DNA of 64,000 bases from Ctena decussata (lineage: Eukaryota > Mollusca > Bivalvia > Lucinida > Lucinidae). Every line of letters begins with the position of its first letter. Positions within the stretch are counted from its first letter, which is position 1. Position numbers and translations under genes: made by a program. Under the pieces are notes generated by a model, which was not told the DNA's origin, did no database searches, and saw nothing but the letters and a program-made list of their open reading frames with translations. Where the stretch lies: assembly GCA_963989385.1 (NCBI GenBank), contig OZ022510.1, positions 31,315,448 to 31,379,447 of the forward strand, given 5' to 3'. Below, piece after piece: positions 32,398 through 42,959 of the stretch.

Positions 32398-32814
32398 ATT
32401 CTTGATCGTTGCCTATCTTTTTACTTCATTATGATAACTTATAGAGTATTAAAAAACTAAATTGCACAGCCAAATCCCTTCCTGTGTTGCTTTAGCTCTT
32501 TCGTAATAGGCTTCAATGACTAGTTTACCATTAAAAAGATAAGAAATTTGACAAAGCTGAATCGTAAGTGATTTTATACTTTTTGGTTCATATTCAAGAG
32601 AACTCTTTCAGTTTTCCTGCAATTTCTTAAAGAATATAGCCAACTTTTCAATAAAAATGTTATTATTCAATTTGATTATATTGACAATCATGGATAACTT
32701 TCCACGCCACTGTTTAAAAATCGATAATCGATATTCGCGAATCGAGCTGGTAGTGAAATACACTACGAGATATGGGCAAGTCATCTTTTTCTTCTTATTT
32801 TATTTTTCCTTATA

Positions 32815-33160
32815 TTCAAATCCATTTTTCCGTGTTCATTTCGAAAACCGCATTAATTTGCGAACAGCCTGATATAATTTTTGAAAAGATTGCATAAGAA
32901 ATACCGCGGTCATTTTTTAGTTTAAGTTGACTACCCTCAAAATGTATAGAATATATAGTAAATCATGACATTTTTACTGCGTTGATCAAAGTTTTTACCC
33001 GCATATGTCTCTTTTTTTCATAAAAATGAAAATTTTCCGTGTTCATTCCGAAAACTACAATTATTCAGCATTTCACTGATATATTTTTTATTGAAATAGG
33101 AAGTAAAACAGTGCGGTCATTTTTACATTTTCGATCAGCACCCTTATTTTCTATGCTGGC
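32815..33160. repeat. Direct repeat with period about 207 bp
   Basis: TTTTTCCGTGTTCATTTCGA (about 32824) and ATTTTCCGTGTTCATTCCGA (about 33032) start two diverged units that both end in GCGGTCATTTTT. Confidence 0.55.
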
Positions 33161-33299
33161 GCAAATATCCAACAGAATTCACACATTACTCCAGGTGGCG
33201 TAGAAAGTTGCGGACGCTAAAGGCGTTCTACAAGGGGAATATTCCAGTGCTCACTGTTTTATATGACCCGACTGCTCTTGTAAGGGGAGGAGAATTGGG

Positions 33300-33322
33300 G
33301 GTGGGGGGGGGGGGGGGGGGGC
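33300..33322. repeat. Poly-G tract
   Basis: A run of about 20 G interrupted by one T at its left. Such runs are prone to sequencing length error. Confidence 0.9.
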
Positions 33323-33552
33323 GGAGGGATGAACGCAAAGTTCGTAAAAGGTGTCCTCCCTGGATTTTTCAAATAAATAGTACTATAAGATAAGATGAAC
33401 AGGACATATGTAATGTCATTAATCTTACTGTTTTCTTCAGAAAAAAATGCGTTTTTCTACCAAATTGTCTGCTTGGCAACGTTTGTTTTCCGCTGAAATG
33501 CATTAATTTCGTCCGACATATAAGTTCGGCAAAAACAATGTTTGGCTTCTGA

Positions 33553-34145
33553 GACCAGAGTTGTTAGCTCTAAGGTTTGACAAGCTGATTACCATATTAA
33601 TTCGGCCATAAGACGGAGGTTCATTTCCCCCAACACACAAACAGAATGACCCCAAATATCTGAAACCTACAGTAATTGTGCTGTAAGACGGGATTTCTCT
33701 TACGGTCTAAGAAAGCTCAAGATCCATCTTAAAAGTTGGACCTAGAATTTTGTCTTCTTCTTTGGAGGAAATCCCGTCTTATAACTGAATAAAAAGTTTC
33801 ATCATGTACAAACAGAGAAGATTCAGTTCCAACATTTATCAGCAAGTTGTTCTGTAATGTGAGTTATTAGCTCTTGGATTGGGTAACCTGACTGCCAGAT
33901 TAATTCGGCTACAAGACGGGGCTTCCCTCCTCCTCCCCCCCCCCCCCCCCCCCCCCATTAAAAAAAACCCACACAACAACCTCCAATGCGTTTAATAGTA
34001 ATTTTGCTATAAAACCGGTTAATCTTGTACAGTCTAAAGTCTACATCCATCTTAAAAGATGGAACTAGAATTTTGTCTACTTCCTTGGAGGGAAATACGC
34101 GTCTTATTACCGAATAAAGACATATATCATGTGCTATTAGCAAAG
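33553..34145. repeat. Two tandem units of about 300 bp
   Basis: Unit 1 contains TTAATTCGGCCATAAGACGG, ATCCATCTTAAAAGTTGGAC and TAGAATTTTGTCTTCTTC. Unit 2 contains TTAATTCGGCTACAAGACGG, ATCCATCTTAAAAGATGGAA and TAGAATTTTGTCTACTTC, about 305 bp later. Unit 2 carries a poly-C run of roughly 21 bases at 33935-33956. Confidence 0.65.
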
Positions 34146-34531
34146 ACTATGATCCGACTCATATGTACAGTCTGTTCTGTGATGTACGGTTTGTATATTC
34201 CAAAGCGCATGCACAAATCAAAATTAAACATTTCAGGCGCGCCATGAAAAATGTATACTCATACATAGGATAAACGCACGAATTACGCTTGTCCGAACCA
34301 GCCTGTACATGGTACTGCAGTCTGATCAGACCTGCACAGTTCCCTTTCAAAATTGTGCATGCCTAGATATTTTCTTTGCGAAGATCTCACGCTAAATCAG
34401 TATATTTTGTATGTGTGCAGGTTGGCAGTGTTTGTATATGCAGACGGTAGTTTTTGCAGGATGCGGACAATAACACCTTTTAATATACAAAGTGATAATT
34501 AATGTTACGCTCGATTAACCCGCTAAATATC

Positions 34532-34922
34532 TGGGCCCAGTTGTTCAAAGCATCGTTAGCCTAACGAGCTCGTTAAGGGGTCAACTCGTTAAGTGTTTTG
34601 CATCTTTGTAACCAAATACGCTGGTATTTTTTTGTTGAAAAAATGTAAGAAGCTTTTGCAATACGCTGGTATTTTTTGTTGAAAAAATGTAAGAAGCTTT
34701 TGCACCGCTGGTATTTTTTGTTGAAAAAATGTAAGAAGCTTTTGCAATACGCTGGTATTTTTTGTTGAAGAAATGTAAGAAGCTTCAACAAAAAATACAA
34801 GCGTATTGCAAAAGCTTCTTACATTTTTTCAACAAAAAATACCAGCGTATTTGAGATATTAACGTTTAAAATTTTAACGAAACGTTAACTAACGACGTCA
34901 TAAGTTTTGAACAACCGGGCCC
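34532..34922. mobile_element. CTGGGCCC-ended TIR element with inverted internal repeats
   Basis: CTGGGCCCAGTTGTTCAAAG at the left and TTTTGAACAACCGGGCCCAG at the right are inverted ends. Inside, a unit reading GCTGGTATTTTTTGTTGAA then AAATGTAAGAAGCTTTTGCA occurs four times in one orientation and once inverted (34785-34850), creating a strong hairpin at the junction. TTAGCCTAACGAGCTCGTTA near the left end and GTTAACTAACGACGTCATAA near the right are further matched text. A possible 8-bp duplication (CTAAATAT/AAAAATAT) is imperfect. Confidence 0.7.
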
Positions 34923-34930
34923 AGAAAAAT

Positions 34931-34997
34931 ATTTGGTAAGGTCGTGGGTTCGAATCCCAGTTGTTACCTATTTTTTTTTTTTTTTTTTTTTTTTTCT
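34931..34997 (+). repeat. tRNA-like 3' fragment followed by poly-T
   Basis: GGTCGTGGGTTCGAATCCCA forms a good T arm (GTGGG/TTCGAAT/CCCAG approximately) and is followed by TTGTTACC and then a poly-T run of about 28. This looks like the 3' half of a tRNA gene or SINE head; the 5' half has been replaced by the TIR element ending at 34922. Confidence 0.5.
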
Positions 34998-35314
34998 TTC
35001 CTGCAATAAATTGAAGTATCTGCAAACAACTTTATATATCATATTTAACAAAATCGATCATTTTTGGCAACTTAATACATGGAAAACAGCTTTGAGAATA
35101 AGGACCTTACCAGTTTCAATATGGTTAGCAACGCTTTTCAGAATAGCGACCGCCATGCCTGATAGCCAAGGAAAGATAAGAGTACAGGTAAATCTGATAA
35201 GCCATAGACAGAGTCGCATATGTTAATACAACAACAATTACGCTTTGGAGAACTGAAGAATGTGCATCTCAGTCGCATACCATAGGTATCTAAATTTTAT
35301 GTGAAAGTATTATG

Positions 35315-35740
35315 ACGTTGAAATAAAACCAGTCAATAAATAATGGAAGTAAGGCGTTGACGAAGTTTTTTTTCTTTTCTAAAAATAGCAACTGACCCTG
35401 AACCTACAACCCTGAAACGCCAACTTGCCCTAAATGTTGTCACACTAAACATTTGTGTGGAGTAATATCAAAACCGGTGCATAAATAAAGGCACTAGAAG
35501 GATGACAAAGTTTTTCTAAAAAAAGCACCTGTGATCTTGACTTTAGACCTACAATGCTTTAACGTGAATTTGTCCAAAATATTGTCACAATAAACATTTG
35601 ATTCATGTTATATCAGAAGCAGTTGATACATAAAGAAGCTAGACTGATGATAAATTAAAAAAAATAGCAACTGCGCCCTTGACCTTAGACCAACAATGCC
35701 GAAACGCGACCTAAGGTATTGTCATAGTAAAAGTAAAAAT
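35315..35740. repeat. Tandem units of about 150 bp
   Basis: CAATAAATAATGGAAGTAAG, CATAAATAAAGGCACTAGAA and CATAAAGAAGCTAGACTGAT begin three diverged units containing TAGCAACTG(A/C)..CC, CCTACAAnnCTGAAACG and TTGTCACA(C/A)TAAACATTTG. A further unit lies at 36265-36450, so an insertion separates them. Confidence 0.65.
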
Positions 35741-35864
35741 ATAGGCAATGATCAGGAATTGATAAACTGAAATCACACATCCCGCTCTTAAAACCAAAAA
35801 GGAAAGAAGCTCATAAACAAAAATTGAAAAAAGTTCACGAAAGACACACACAGTAAACCGAATG

Positions 35865-36140
35865 AGCAGCTTTATCCCAAACAGGTGGGCATTCAGCTAC
35901 CCTAATTAAACAAAAAGCAGCAACAACTATTTTTATCTATTTTATATTCAAATTACAAAACCAAACAAAACATAAAGCAGAATGGGCAGCTATTCAGGTG
36001 GCCAGACCGCTAGTGATCATAAACAAGCGGACATAACAACATGTAACACTGAGGAAACACAGCAAAAGCACCGCCTTGCAACGGATCCAAACCTTGGACT
36101 CTGCTTCTGAGGTGGTTCGAAACATTTAGTTAGCTATCTG
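35865..36140 (-). repeat. Dispersed repeat, inverted partner of 31890-32130
   Basis: CAAACAGGTGGGCATTCAGC, AAGCGGACATAACAACATGT, GGATCCAAACCTTGG and GGTGGTTCGAAACATTTAGT are the complement, in reverse order, of the 31.9-kb copy. It sits between tandem units of the 150-bp repeat and so probably inserted there. Confidence 0.6.
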
Positions 36141-36264
36141 TTCGGCATGAAAGTTTTCTAACCCATCAACGAATCATCACAGGAAACAAATTACGGATGT
36201 GACCTATGATGCATCAGAGATGAGGACTCGGCAGAACATTTGTGTGAAGTTATATTTAAATCGG

Positions 36265-36450
36265 TCCATAAATAAAGGCGGTAGAGCGATAACATTTTTT
36301 TCTAACAATAGCAACAGTTACTGTGACCCGAGCTGACCCTACCACCCTGAAACGCAAACTCATTCGATGTATTATCCTACCAAATATTTGTGTAAAGTCA
36401 TATCAAAATTATTTGGTAACTGAAGCCGCTAGAGCGATGATAAAAGGTGA
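36265..36450. repeat. Detached unit of the 150-bp tandem repeat
   Basis: CCATAAATAAAGGCGGTAGA, AATAGCAACAGTTACTGTGA, CCACCCTGAAACGCAAAC and AAATATTTGTGTAAAGTCAT match units at 35315-35740. Confidence 0.6.
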
Positions 36451-36507
36451 ACATATGTTACATACGTACACGTGTACGTACATACATACGAACGGAAAAG
36501 GGCCTTT

Positions 36508-36604
36508 CCCACTGGGCTCACAAACCTTTAATCAACCTTGAATCAAACTTGATTCAATGTCATGACGTTGAATCAAGGCTGATTTAAGGTTGTGTGCCTG
36601 CTGA
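36508..36604. mobile_element. Small palindromic MITE, TTGATTCAACG-type core
   Basis: CCCACTGGGCTCACAAACC at the left pairs with GGTTGTGTGCCTGCTGAG at the right. The core AAACTTGATTCAATGTCATG ACGTTGAATCAAGG is centred on a CATGACG dyad. Confidence 0.75.
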
Positions 36605-36770
36605 GTTTATCTCCTCCACAACTTTGTTGTGGGAAGGATAAAAAATATGTCACACCACACACCGAACCATTTAATTTATATCCTAGCTTCGAAATGAGGT
36701 TTATATCAAAGAAGAAGAAAAAACAGACAAGCAACAACGCATATATAATTAGTGAATATACAACATTATT

Positions 36771-37009
36771 TGAGCCGCAAAACGGGGAAACCAATGAAAT
36801 GGTTGTGCGCTTAGCACAGACTCAGATCAGCCTGGGCATCCGCCCAGTCTGATCAGAGTGTACGCTGTCCGCATGATGGTAACTTAGCCCCTTAGCTACC
36901 AATTAAGCGCAAAGCGAAGACACTGATCAGGCTTGGCGGATGCCGAGGCTGATCTGAATCTGCGCTTTTGCGCACCGCCACTTTGTTGGTTTTATCGTGT
37001 CGCGGCTCA
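36771..37009 (-). mobile_element. TGAGCCGCGAC MITE, core inverted
   Basis: Ends TGAGCCGCAAAACGGGGAAA / TTATCGTGTCGCGGCTCA. The asymmetric core reads CATGATGGTAACTTAGCCCC TTAGCTACC, the complement of the other orientation, so the copy lies on the minus strand. Confidence 0.85.
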
Positions 37010-37179
37010 TTTCTCTTTTTTTTTTGAGTTAGAGAGGACATGGACAGACTCGGTGCCAGGAGATTCATGTTACGGATTTGTTCCTTTGAGCCTCCTGTGA
37101 AACATCGTTATAAGAACTGTTTAGACAAATCAATTTATCATGCATATGCTGCAAAATTCACCTTATATCAATGTATAAT

Positions 37180-37545
37180 AACATGACGTGATAACATGTC
37201 ACTTTAGAACTGCATTGTGCGAATGTTATCAGGCGATGCCTACAGATGACGATTAGGTAAATACTGACGTTGGCTGTGATAACAACGTTCGATTGGTTAA
37301 ATGACGTCACTGACTTACGTCATAATGCATTCACGACGTCAAGAAGTTCATACAAAACGGCGTTTTGTTTTGGTTTGATTGACGCTTTTTACACATGAGA
37401 ATATTCTAATAATAAATAGAAAACCATGTAAGTGACTTTTGATATCAAGTTTATCAGGCTCGACCAGAAACACGCCATTCCTACGCTATTTCTGATATCG
37501 CCTGATAAACTTGATATCAAAATACACTAACATGGTATTCTCTAT
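37180..37545 (+). mobile_element. Hairpin plus ACGTCA-cluster element, copy 3
   Basis: AAATGACGTCACTGACTTAC, GTCATAATGCATTCACGACG and TCAAGAAG lie around 37300-37345. A hairpin follows at 37419-37543: GACTTTTGATATCAAGTTTA TCAGGC and GCCTGATAAACTTGATATCA AAATAC, with an imperfect tip GACCAGAAACACGCC...ATTTCTGATATC. Same order and spacing as 30170-30680, different stem. Confidence 0.5.
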
Positions 37546-37881
37546 ATACAGTGCAGAAAATGATCTGACCAGGCCTAATGTGGTGTTGTTTACTGTTCCC
37601 AAACGATAATGTGTTGTTTACATTATCCCGTTGACCACCTACATGGGAAATGGCTGTTCACATGACTGCCGCTGGTGATGTGTTTGGTGGTGACTAATTT
37701 TGTGTTGTCTTATTCCCACATGGTGTCTTGAGTGGGATCTGGGATTTAACTGTGTCGGTTCCTGAGATTTTTCTTCTTACTTCTACAAACATCAGCTATA
37801 CTAAACTCAAACATAACAGAGAGGAGACAGGTAATAACTGTATTTAATTGCTGTAGTTTAGTGTCAGTATCACCATACCAT

Positions 37882-38000
37882 TTGTAACAAACAATATTAG
37901 CTAAGATGGCTAGATGTCTGGCTTTTAGTCCCTTTGATACAAGAATGTTACGGATGCAGGTTCAAATCTTACTACCGAAACTAGTTCTTGTTTGTTACAT
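37882..38000 (+). repeat. tRNA-like insert between TTGTAACAAACAA inverted ends
   Basis: TTTGTAACAAACAA (about 37880) and TTGTTTGTTAC (about 37989) are inverted. Between them TTAGCTAAGATGGCTAGATG resembles an A box and GGATGCAGGTTCAAATCTTA a B box, with CTTTTAG as a possible Lys-like anticodon loop. It may be a tRNA relic caught in a small TIR element. Confidence 0.4.
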
Positions 38001-38006
38001 AATAAT

Positions 38007-38245
38007 TGAGCCGCGACACGACAAAACCAACAATATGGTTGTGCGCCCAGTGAAGACCCAGGATTAGCCTGGGCATCCGCTTAGTTTCATCAGACTCTTA
38101 GATAAGTGCTCAAAGGGTAGCTAAGGGTCTATGCTACCTACATGCGGACAGCGAAGACTCTGATCAGACTGGGCGGATGCCCAGGCTGATCTGAGTCTGC
38201 ACTGGGCGCACAACCACATTGTTGGTTTTGTCGCGTCGCGGCTCA
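38007..38245 (+). mobile_element. TGAGCCGCGAC MITE, well preserved
   Basis: Complete copy with ends TGAGCCGCGACACGACAAAA / TTTGTCGCGTCGCGGCTCA, flanked by AAT repeats on both sides, plus-orientation core. Confidence 0.9.
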
Positions 38246-38339
38246 ATTATTTCCTCCTCGCAAAACTTACGTCTTTTGTCAGATCTGAGTGTCCGTCGAT
38301 TTCGACATTAGATCACATGTATCATGTGGTACAGTGGAC

Positions 38340-38540
38340 AGAGCTCTAGATAAGAGGGAGTATTTGGTGATAATTAGGGATAATTTTTGTTAATTTTGCA
38401 TAAAAACATATGTTGTGACCCCTCATCTGAACCGTCTCGTCGAGACGGTTCAGATGAGGGGTCACATCATATGGTTTCGATGAGAAATAAAAAAAATTAT
38501 CTTTAATTATCATTAAATACTCCCTCTCATCTAGAGCTCT
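38340..38540. mobile_element. 200-bp palindrome, CTCATCTGAACCG family
   Basis: AGAGCTCTAGATAAGAGGGA GTATTT and AAATACTCCCTCTCATCTAG AGCTCT are the outer arms. The centre CCTCATCTGAACCGTCTCG / CGAGACGGTTCAGATGAGG is a perfect dyad at about 38440. Related palindromes lie at 41600-41722 and, as a half, at 59660-59770. Confidence 0.8.
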
Positions 38541-38849
38541 GGTGGAATAACAATTTTTCCTTGACGATCGGATTTTCTGTTCTTCAGCGGTTTACGCCTT
38601 TCTTTGTATTCGGTCCGCCTTACTGGGACTAATAGAAAAGTATTTTGGGTTTCACTTAGTACGTTTGCATTTGCTCTCAGCAAAATAGCTGTGGCAATTT
38701 GCATATTAGTAAACTTGGAAACCAACAGACAAGAAATACAGATCAACATCCGTTGACATATTAAAGGTAATTAATTAACCAGTTTTGCAGTAAATGGGGA
38801 ACATAGAAATAGCCAAAAAGTACAAGTAATGAAAATGAAAATAAAATAA

Positions 38850-38945
38850 AGTTGTGGGGTTCGAACCTACAAAACTAGTATAAAATGGTCTTTTATAAAC
38901 AGCAGTACGTCTTAAACTACTGTGCCATTAGGACACGTATCGTAG
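38850..38945 (-). repeat. tRNA-like sequence, minus strand
   Basis: On the minus strand CCTAATGGCACAGTAGTTTA is A-box-like and TTGTAGGTTCGAACCCCACA gives a plausible T arm. The region between is long (about 45 bases) and there is no clear cloverleaf, so a retroposon head is more likely than a gene. Confidence 0.4.
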
Positions 38946-39411
38946 TCGAGACATCATTTTTGCCAATTGATGGTAAATATTTAAATCATTTCCTGCCTGC
39001 TTTACCTATTATCTTTAAATGGGCGAACTTTGTGATAAGCCCGGAAAACAACTTATCTTTGGGTGATATTTAATATAGTTTGTTTCCTGCTTGGGAATTA
39101 CAAATGTTTACAGTATGCATGCATGAATTCCAGATTCCGAAAATCATTTCTCCAACTGTACAACTGTAAAATTTGAGTTATAGTGAAGTGGTTATTTTCT
39201 ATTGTCTTCCTCTCCATGATAAAATTTGTCTTACCGGATGAAAATTTAGGTAGGTAGAGACATCTACACTTTAATTCGTACTTAGACGAAAAGGAAGTTA
39301 ATTTTGCTATCACTTACTACATTTGGTGTAGAGGATTTCGTGTTCCATTGCAAAATGCATCCCGGCACACAGTGTGAGTTTCGGGTGGTTCTGCGATCAC
39401 AAAATACTCCT

Positions 39412-39530
39412 CGCAGCGGGCACAAAACGTCGAAATGACGTCGTTTGGACGTCGATTGGACGTCGATGTTGCATCCTGCTGTCGCATGGACGTTTACACG
39501 ACGTCACATTGGCGCAGTGGCTTTAAGAAA
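39412..39530. mobile_element. GACGTC-core MITE, one end eroded
   Basis: CGCAGCGGGCACAAAACGTC starts a segment with repeated GACGTCG(T/A) words (AATGACGTCGTTTGGACGTC, GATTGGACGTCGATGTT, ACGACGTCACATTGG). The left end matches 24603; the right CAGCGGGC end is not visible. Confidence 0.6.
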
Positions 39531-39929
39531 CCTGCGCAACGTCAATGTCTAGACAGACAAATAGACAAACGCACACACGACGAAATGCATAAATAGTTGG
39601 GCGTGCAATTGTAAGCAGGGCATTTTCGTTATACAGGTATTATATAATGAAATTATTTGAGATACAAGATATTTCAAATTTCAGGAAACCATTTTAGAAA
39701 CTATTTTGGTACAGTGTTTGCCTTTTTTAGGCCAGCGTCTGGTTGTTTAAAGTATTGTTTTTACACGTAAAAGTAAGGTGTGCTCATATTTTGTGGTTGT
39801 TGTTCAAAGCATAAACTACGAAGGATAATAAAAAAAGTTCCCGAAAAAGTGCTGCATTCTCTTTACTTTTTTACTTTCTTCAATGAAATTTCACACTTAA
39901 CGACTTTAATGTATTTATACAAAGAAACT

Positions 39930-41040
39930 GTATTTATGTCTATCCAGTTTCAAGCACGCGCCACCAACGTAACGACCGGTAACGTGACCCGGCCCAGCTA
40001 ACGTTACGTTGCATTTTTATCGTTTCTGATAGCAATTTCTGAACATTGTTTAGTTATGAATTGTGTAAAGAATCGTTATTAAATTCAGTTTAACTTAGAG
40101 TTACATGCCTTATCTTGATGTTCATTACAAATTTTGTAAGCTGTTTTGATATTATCTACGAAATGATGACTAAGTCCAACGTGCCCTTTAATAATTAAAA
40201 GTGTAGGGATGGGGTAATTCAATGGCAGATAATTTGCTTTACGTTATAAAATGGAATTATTGTGATCAAGTTTCATAAACTTTAGATAATGACAATTCGC
40301 TAAATATATGATGCACGTTTTCAGTCGAACTATTCCAGCATAACGACAACACAATCTGATATCTGCAGCAGCATTAGCTGTCTATCAAAAGTCTTAAATC
40401 AACTTGCAGCAAGGCCACATCGGCAAACTTTGTTAAAATTCAGCCATAGTCTGAGGATGAGTCCTTTTGTATAAGTAGTTTCCTGTACCACACTCTTATA
40501 AATGCTACATAAAGTAATAAATTGATATTACCTTTATAATGACAAAGATGGTCGATACATCATTGCTGCTGGGTGAATTGGACAGTTGCTGGAAGCTTAT
40601 CATGCTATCGATTTCAGATTGTGTTGTCGTATTGCTGGAATGGTTGGAATGAAAGGCACAAATCATATATCTAACGAACACCCCTTATCTCTAGCTCATG
40701 AAGCCTTATCATAACACTTCCATTTTGTAAGGTAAAGTAAGTTATCTGCCCTTGAGTTACCCTACCCCACATAGTTACAGATTAAAGGCCACGCTAGACT
40801 TAGTCATCACTTCGACGAAATAATCAAAACAACTTAGTAAGTTTGTAATGAACATCAAGATAAGAGACATATTTTCAAGTTTATGTAAAGAAATGCATGC
40901 TTATGTAAATGATTTATGACTAAGCAACCTTCAAATTTTGCTATTTGGAACGATTAAAATGCAACGTAACGTTAGCTGGGCCGGGTCACGTTACCGTCTG
41001 TTACGTTGAAGGCGCGTGCATTAAACTGGTTAGACATAAG
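39930..41040. mobile_element. 1.1-kb fold-back element with about 430-bp arms
   Basis: Outer text TATGTCTATCCAGTTTCAAG, CACGCGCC, CGGTAACGTGACCCGGCCCA and GCTAACGTTACGTTGCATTT on the left recurs as its complement at 40965-41035. The arms continue inward through CATGCCTTATCTTGATGTTC ATTAC and AACACAATCTGATATC to a roughly 220-bp spacer (40376-40594). The interior ends are CpG-rich in an AT-rich setting. No transposase frame was seen, so it is a large non-autonomous fold-back transposon or MITE. Confidence 0.75.
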
Positions 41041-41599
41041 TTAATAATTTAGTATTTTCCAAATTGACCAAAATGATCAAATGTGGAAACGTCATATATA
41101 CAGATTATTCCACATTTTGTAAAGAAATGACTCAAAACGGAGTATCTAGTATTTAGTATTTCACAATATTGAAAGCCCAAAAACTCAGTTGCTTACGTCT
41201 AGAAATATGGAAAAAATCCATTTTTGAGCTCCACATCATCAAAAATGGCTCTCATAAGAGTGGCTTCAAATAGTTCTCTGTAAGCCACAGCAGGTTATCC
41301 GCAGTAGGAGGTTGGCGCTGCAAGCAACAGGTTGGTGCTGGGTTTTACCCACATCTAGCCATGTAGAATACCAGTCAGGTCAGCAGCTGGGAGTCAGGTT
41401 ATAAATGACACCAGACCAGTAAATACACGTAAAAGTAAATTTCAACAATGATAATAATACACTGTGAGCCCGCCTTTCCAAGATAAGGCCCGGATCCAGA
41501 CCACCCAATACTGGTGGGGCTCTGGATAACTGGTGGGACTGGGCGGTGCCGAAATATATATTTGTGTAGCGGGGCTGGGAGATGGGCTTGAATATATAT

Positions 41600-41722
41600 G
41601 GCATAATTAGGGATCCATTTAATAATAATTTTTGATAATGTCTATTTTGGCCTTGTACTATATGTTGTGGCATCTCATTAGAATCGCCTCGCCGAGGCGA
41701 TTCTAATGAGCTCTCACAACAT
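41600..41722. repeat. Palindrome of the CTCATCTGAACCG family, diverged
   Basis: TAATTAGGGAT (as at 38380), TATGTTGTGG, then CTCATTAGAATCGCCTCG / CGAGGCGATTCTAATGAG as a perfect dyad centred at about 41690, then CACAACAT. Confidence 0.7.
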
Positions 41723-42130
41723 TTATTTTAATCTACATGGATACATTATCTCAAACTGTCATCAGATTCTCTTTATTATCTGGAGGCGTACATATTATAC
41801 ATAACACAGAGGCCCAAATGGCGGGGCTAAAGCCCCAAAGCCCACCTCCTGAATCCGGGGCTGAAGATGGACGCAATTTACATACTTGCAAGTGTAAACA
41901 TTTGACTGTAGGATATGTTCTGATGGGAAATTTCTAAACTCAAGTAAATCATGTTTTTATTTCTCTAAGTGTTTTCATTCCAAACAGCTGCAACTGACCG
42001 CTGTTTGCTCACACCCTCCAAAACCTGATACTCCACGCTACAAACGATTTTAATGTACATTTTTAGAAAGCCACTCAAAGCTTGAATACCTCAGACGGAC
42101 TTGGCAAGATATGAGAACAAAAATATTATA
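41723..42130. other. No gene seen
   Basis: A short GC-rich stretch (GGCGGGGCTAAAGCCCC) can form a hairpin; no coding or RNA feature was recognised. Confidence 0.4.
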
Positions 42131-42228
42131 CCGGGCAGGCTCACGCCGCTAAATAGCGCTGTTTCAGAGTCATGATGTTAAATACCATTCGACATGACGT
42201 TGTTTCAACGCTGTATGGCCGCTGAGTT
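42131..42228. mobile_element. CAGCGGC-ended small MITE, diverged
   Basis: CCGGGCAGGCTCACGCCGCT at the left, CATTCGACATGACGTTGTTT CAACG in the middle and TGTATGGCCGCTGAG at the right fit the TTGATTCAACG MITE plan. Confidence 0.5.
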
Positions 42229-42329
42229 GTCTGTTGCAACCTTGTATGTCTGCTAGGTATTGTCTGTTTTTTTGCAGATGTTTTATTAATGCCACGGATC
42301 AATAAGACGTACCGATCAAATATGAACTC

Positions 42330-42575
42330 ATGATGGTAATTCTTGATCTAAATTGTGGAGAGTGGTATATATACAGTGGCAGTCTCTTGCTCTTGTTCCT
42401 GGTGCAGTATATTCATGGGGTCTGCAGTATCATAAATGGAGCTCCAGTTCATGTCGAAAAGACCGATGACGCATCAGGAGGAACGGCCAATCCAGTCGGA
42501 CCATTAGACTGGCCACCCCCACCTCCGCCGCCGGAAGATTATGGTGCTTATCCTATGCGTAATCTCTCTTGCATG
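42330..42575 (+). CDS. Candidate first exon of a secreted protein
   Basis: A frame starting MMVILDLNCGEWYIYSGSLL has a hydrophobic segment (SLLLLFLVQYIHGVCS, about residues 18-33) that looks like a signal peptide. It is followed by a polar stretch, the proline run DWPPPPPPPEDYGAYP, and NLSCM at codon 82. GTTAGT directly after codon 82 is a plausible splice donor, leaving phase 0. Reading past the donor gives only a low-complexity tail (KERKKETHTQ). I recognise no family. Composition and exon signals are better than for any other short frame here, but a chance frame cannot be excluded. Partner exon proposed at 48826. Confidence 0.4.
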
Positions 42576-42959
42576 GTTAGTATCATTCTTCCTTCTGTTA
42601 AACCAGCTGACGTGTCACTAGTTCTTGCTTTCGAACATTTTAAAAACAGTTTCCAAGGTAGTCAGTCCGGCATGAAAGAAAGAAAGAAAGAAACACACAC
42701 TCAATAAAAAAAGGCACCATGTGAAGCAGAGCACGTGTAGATCGAGATATCCGTTTGTCAACATGGTCAAACGGGAATGTACAACAGGCCAAATAGTGTT
42801 CATTGTCTTTCATAGTTGTCTACAAATCCAGGTCGCCTTCCTTTTTGATTCTGTTCCTTAATTGAAAACGTCACATTTAATACTGAAAATCGGATTTTGG
42901 GCCTTCTTGAAGCCCAATGCTGCCGGTCACTTCAGTGTCTCATAATCGATGGTTAGTTA

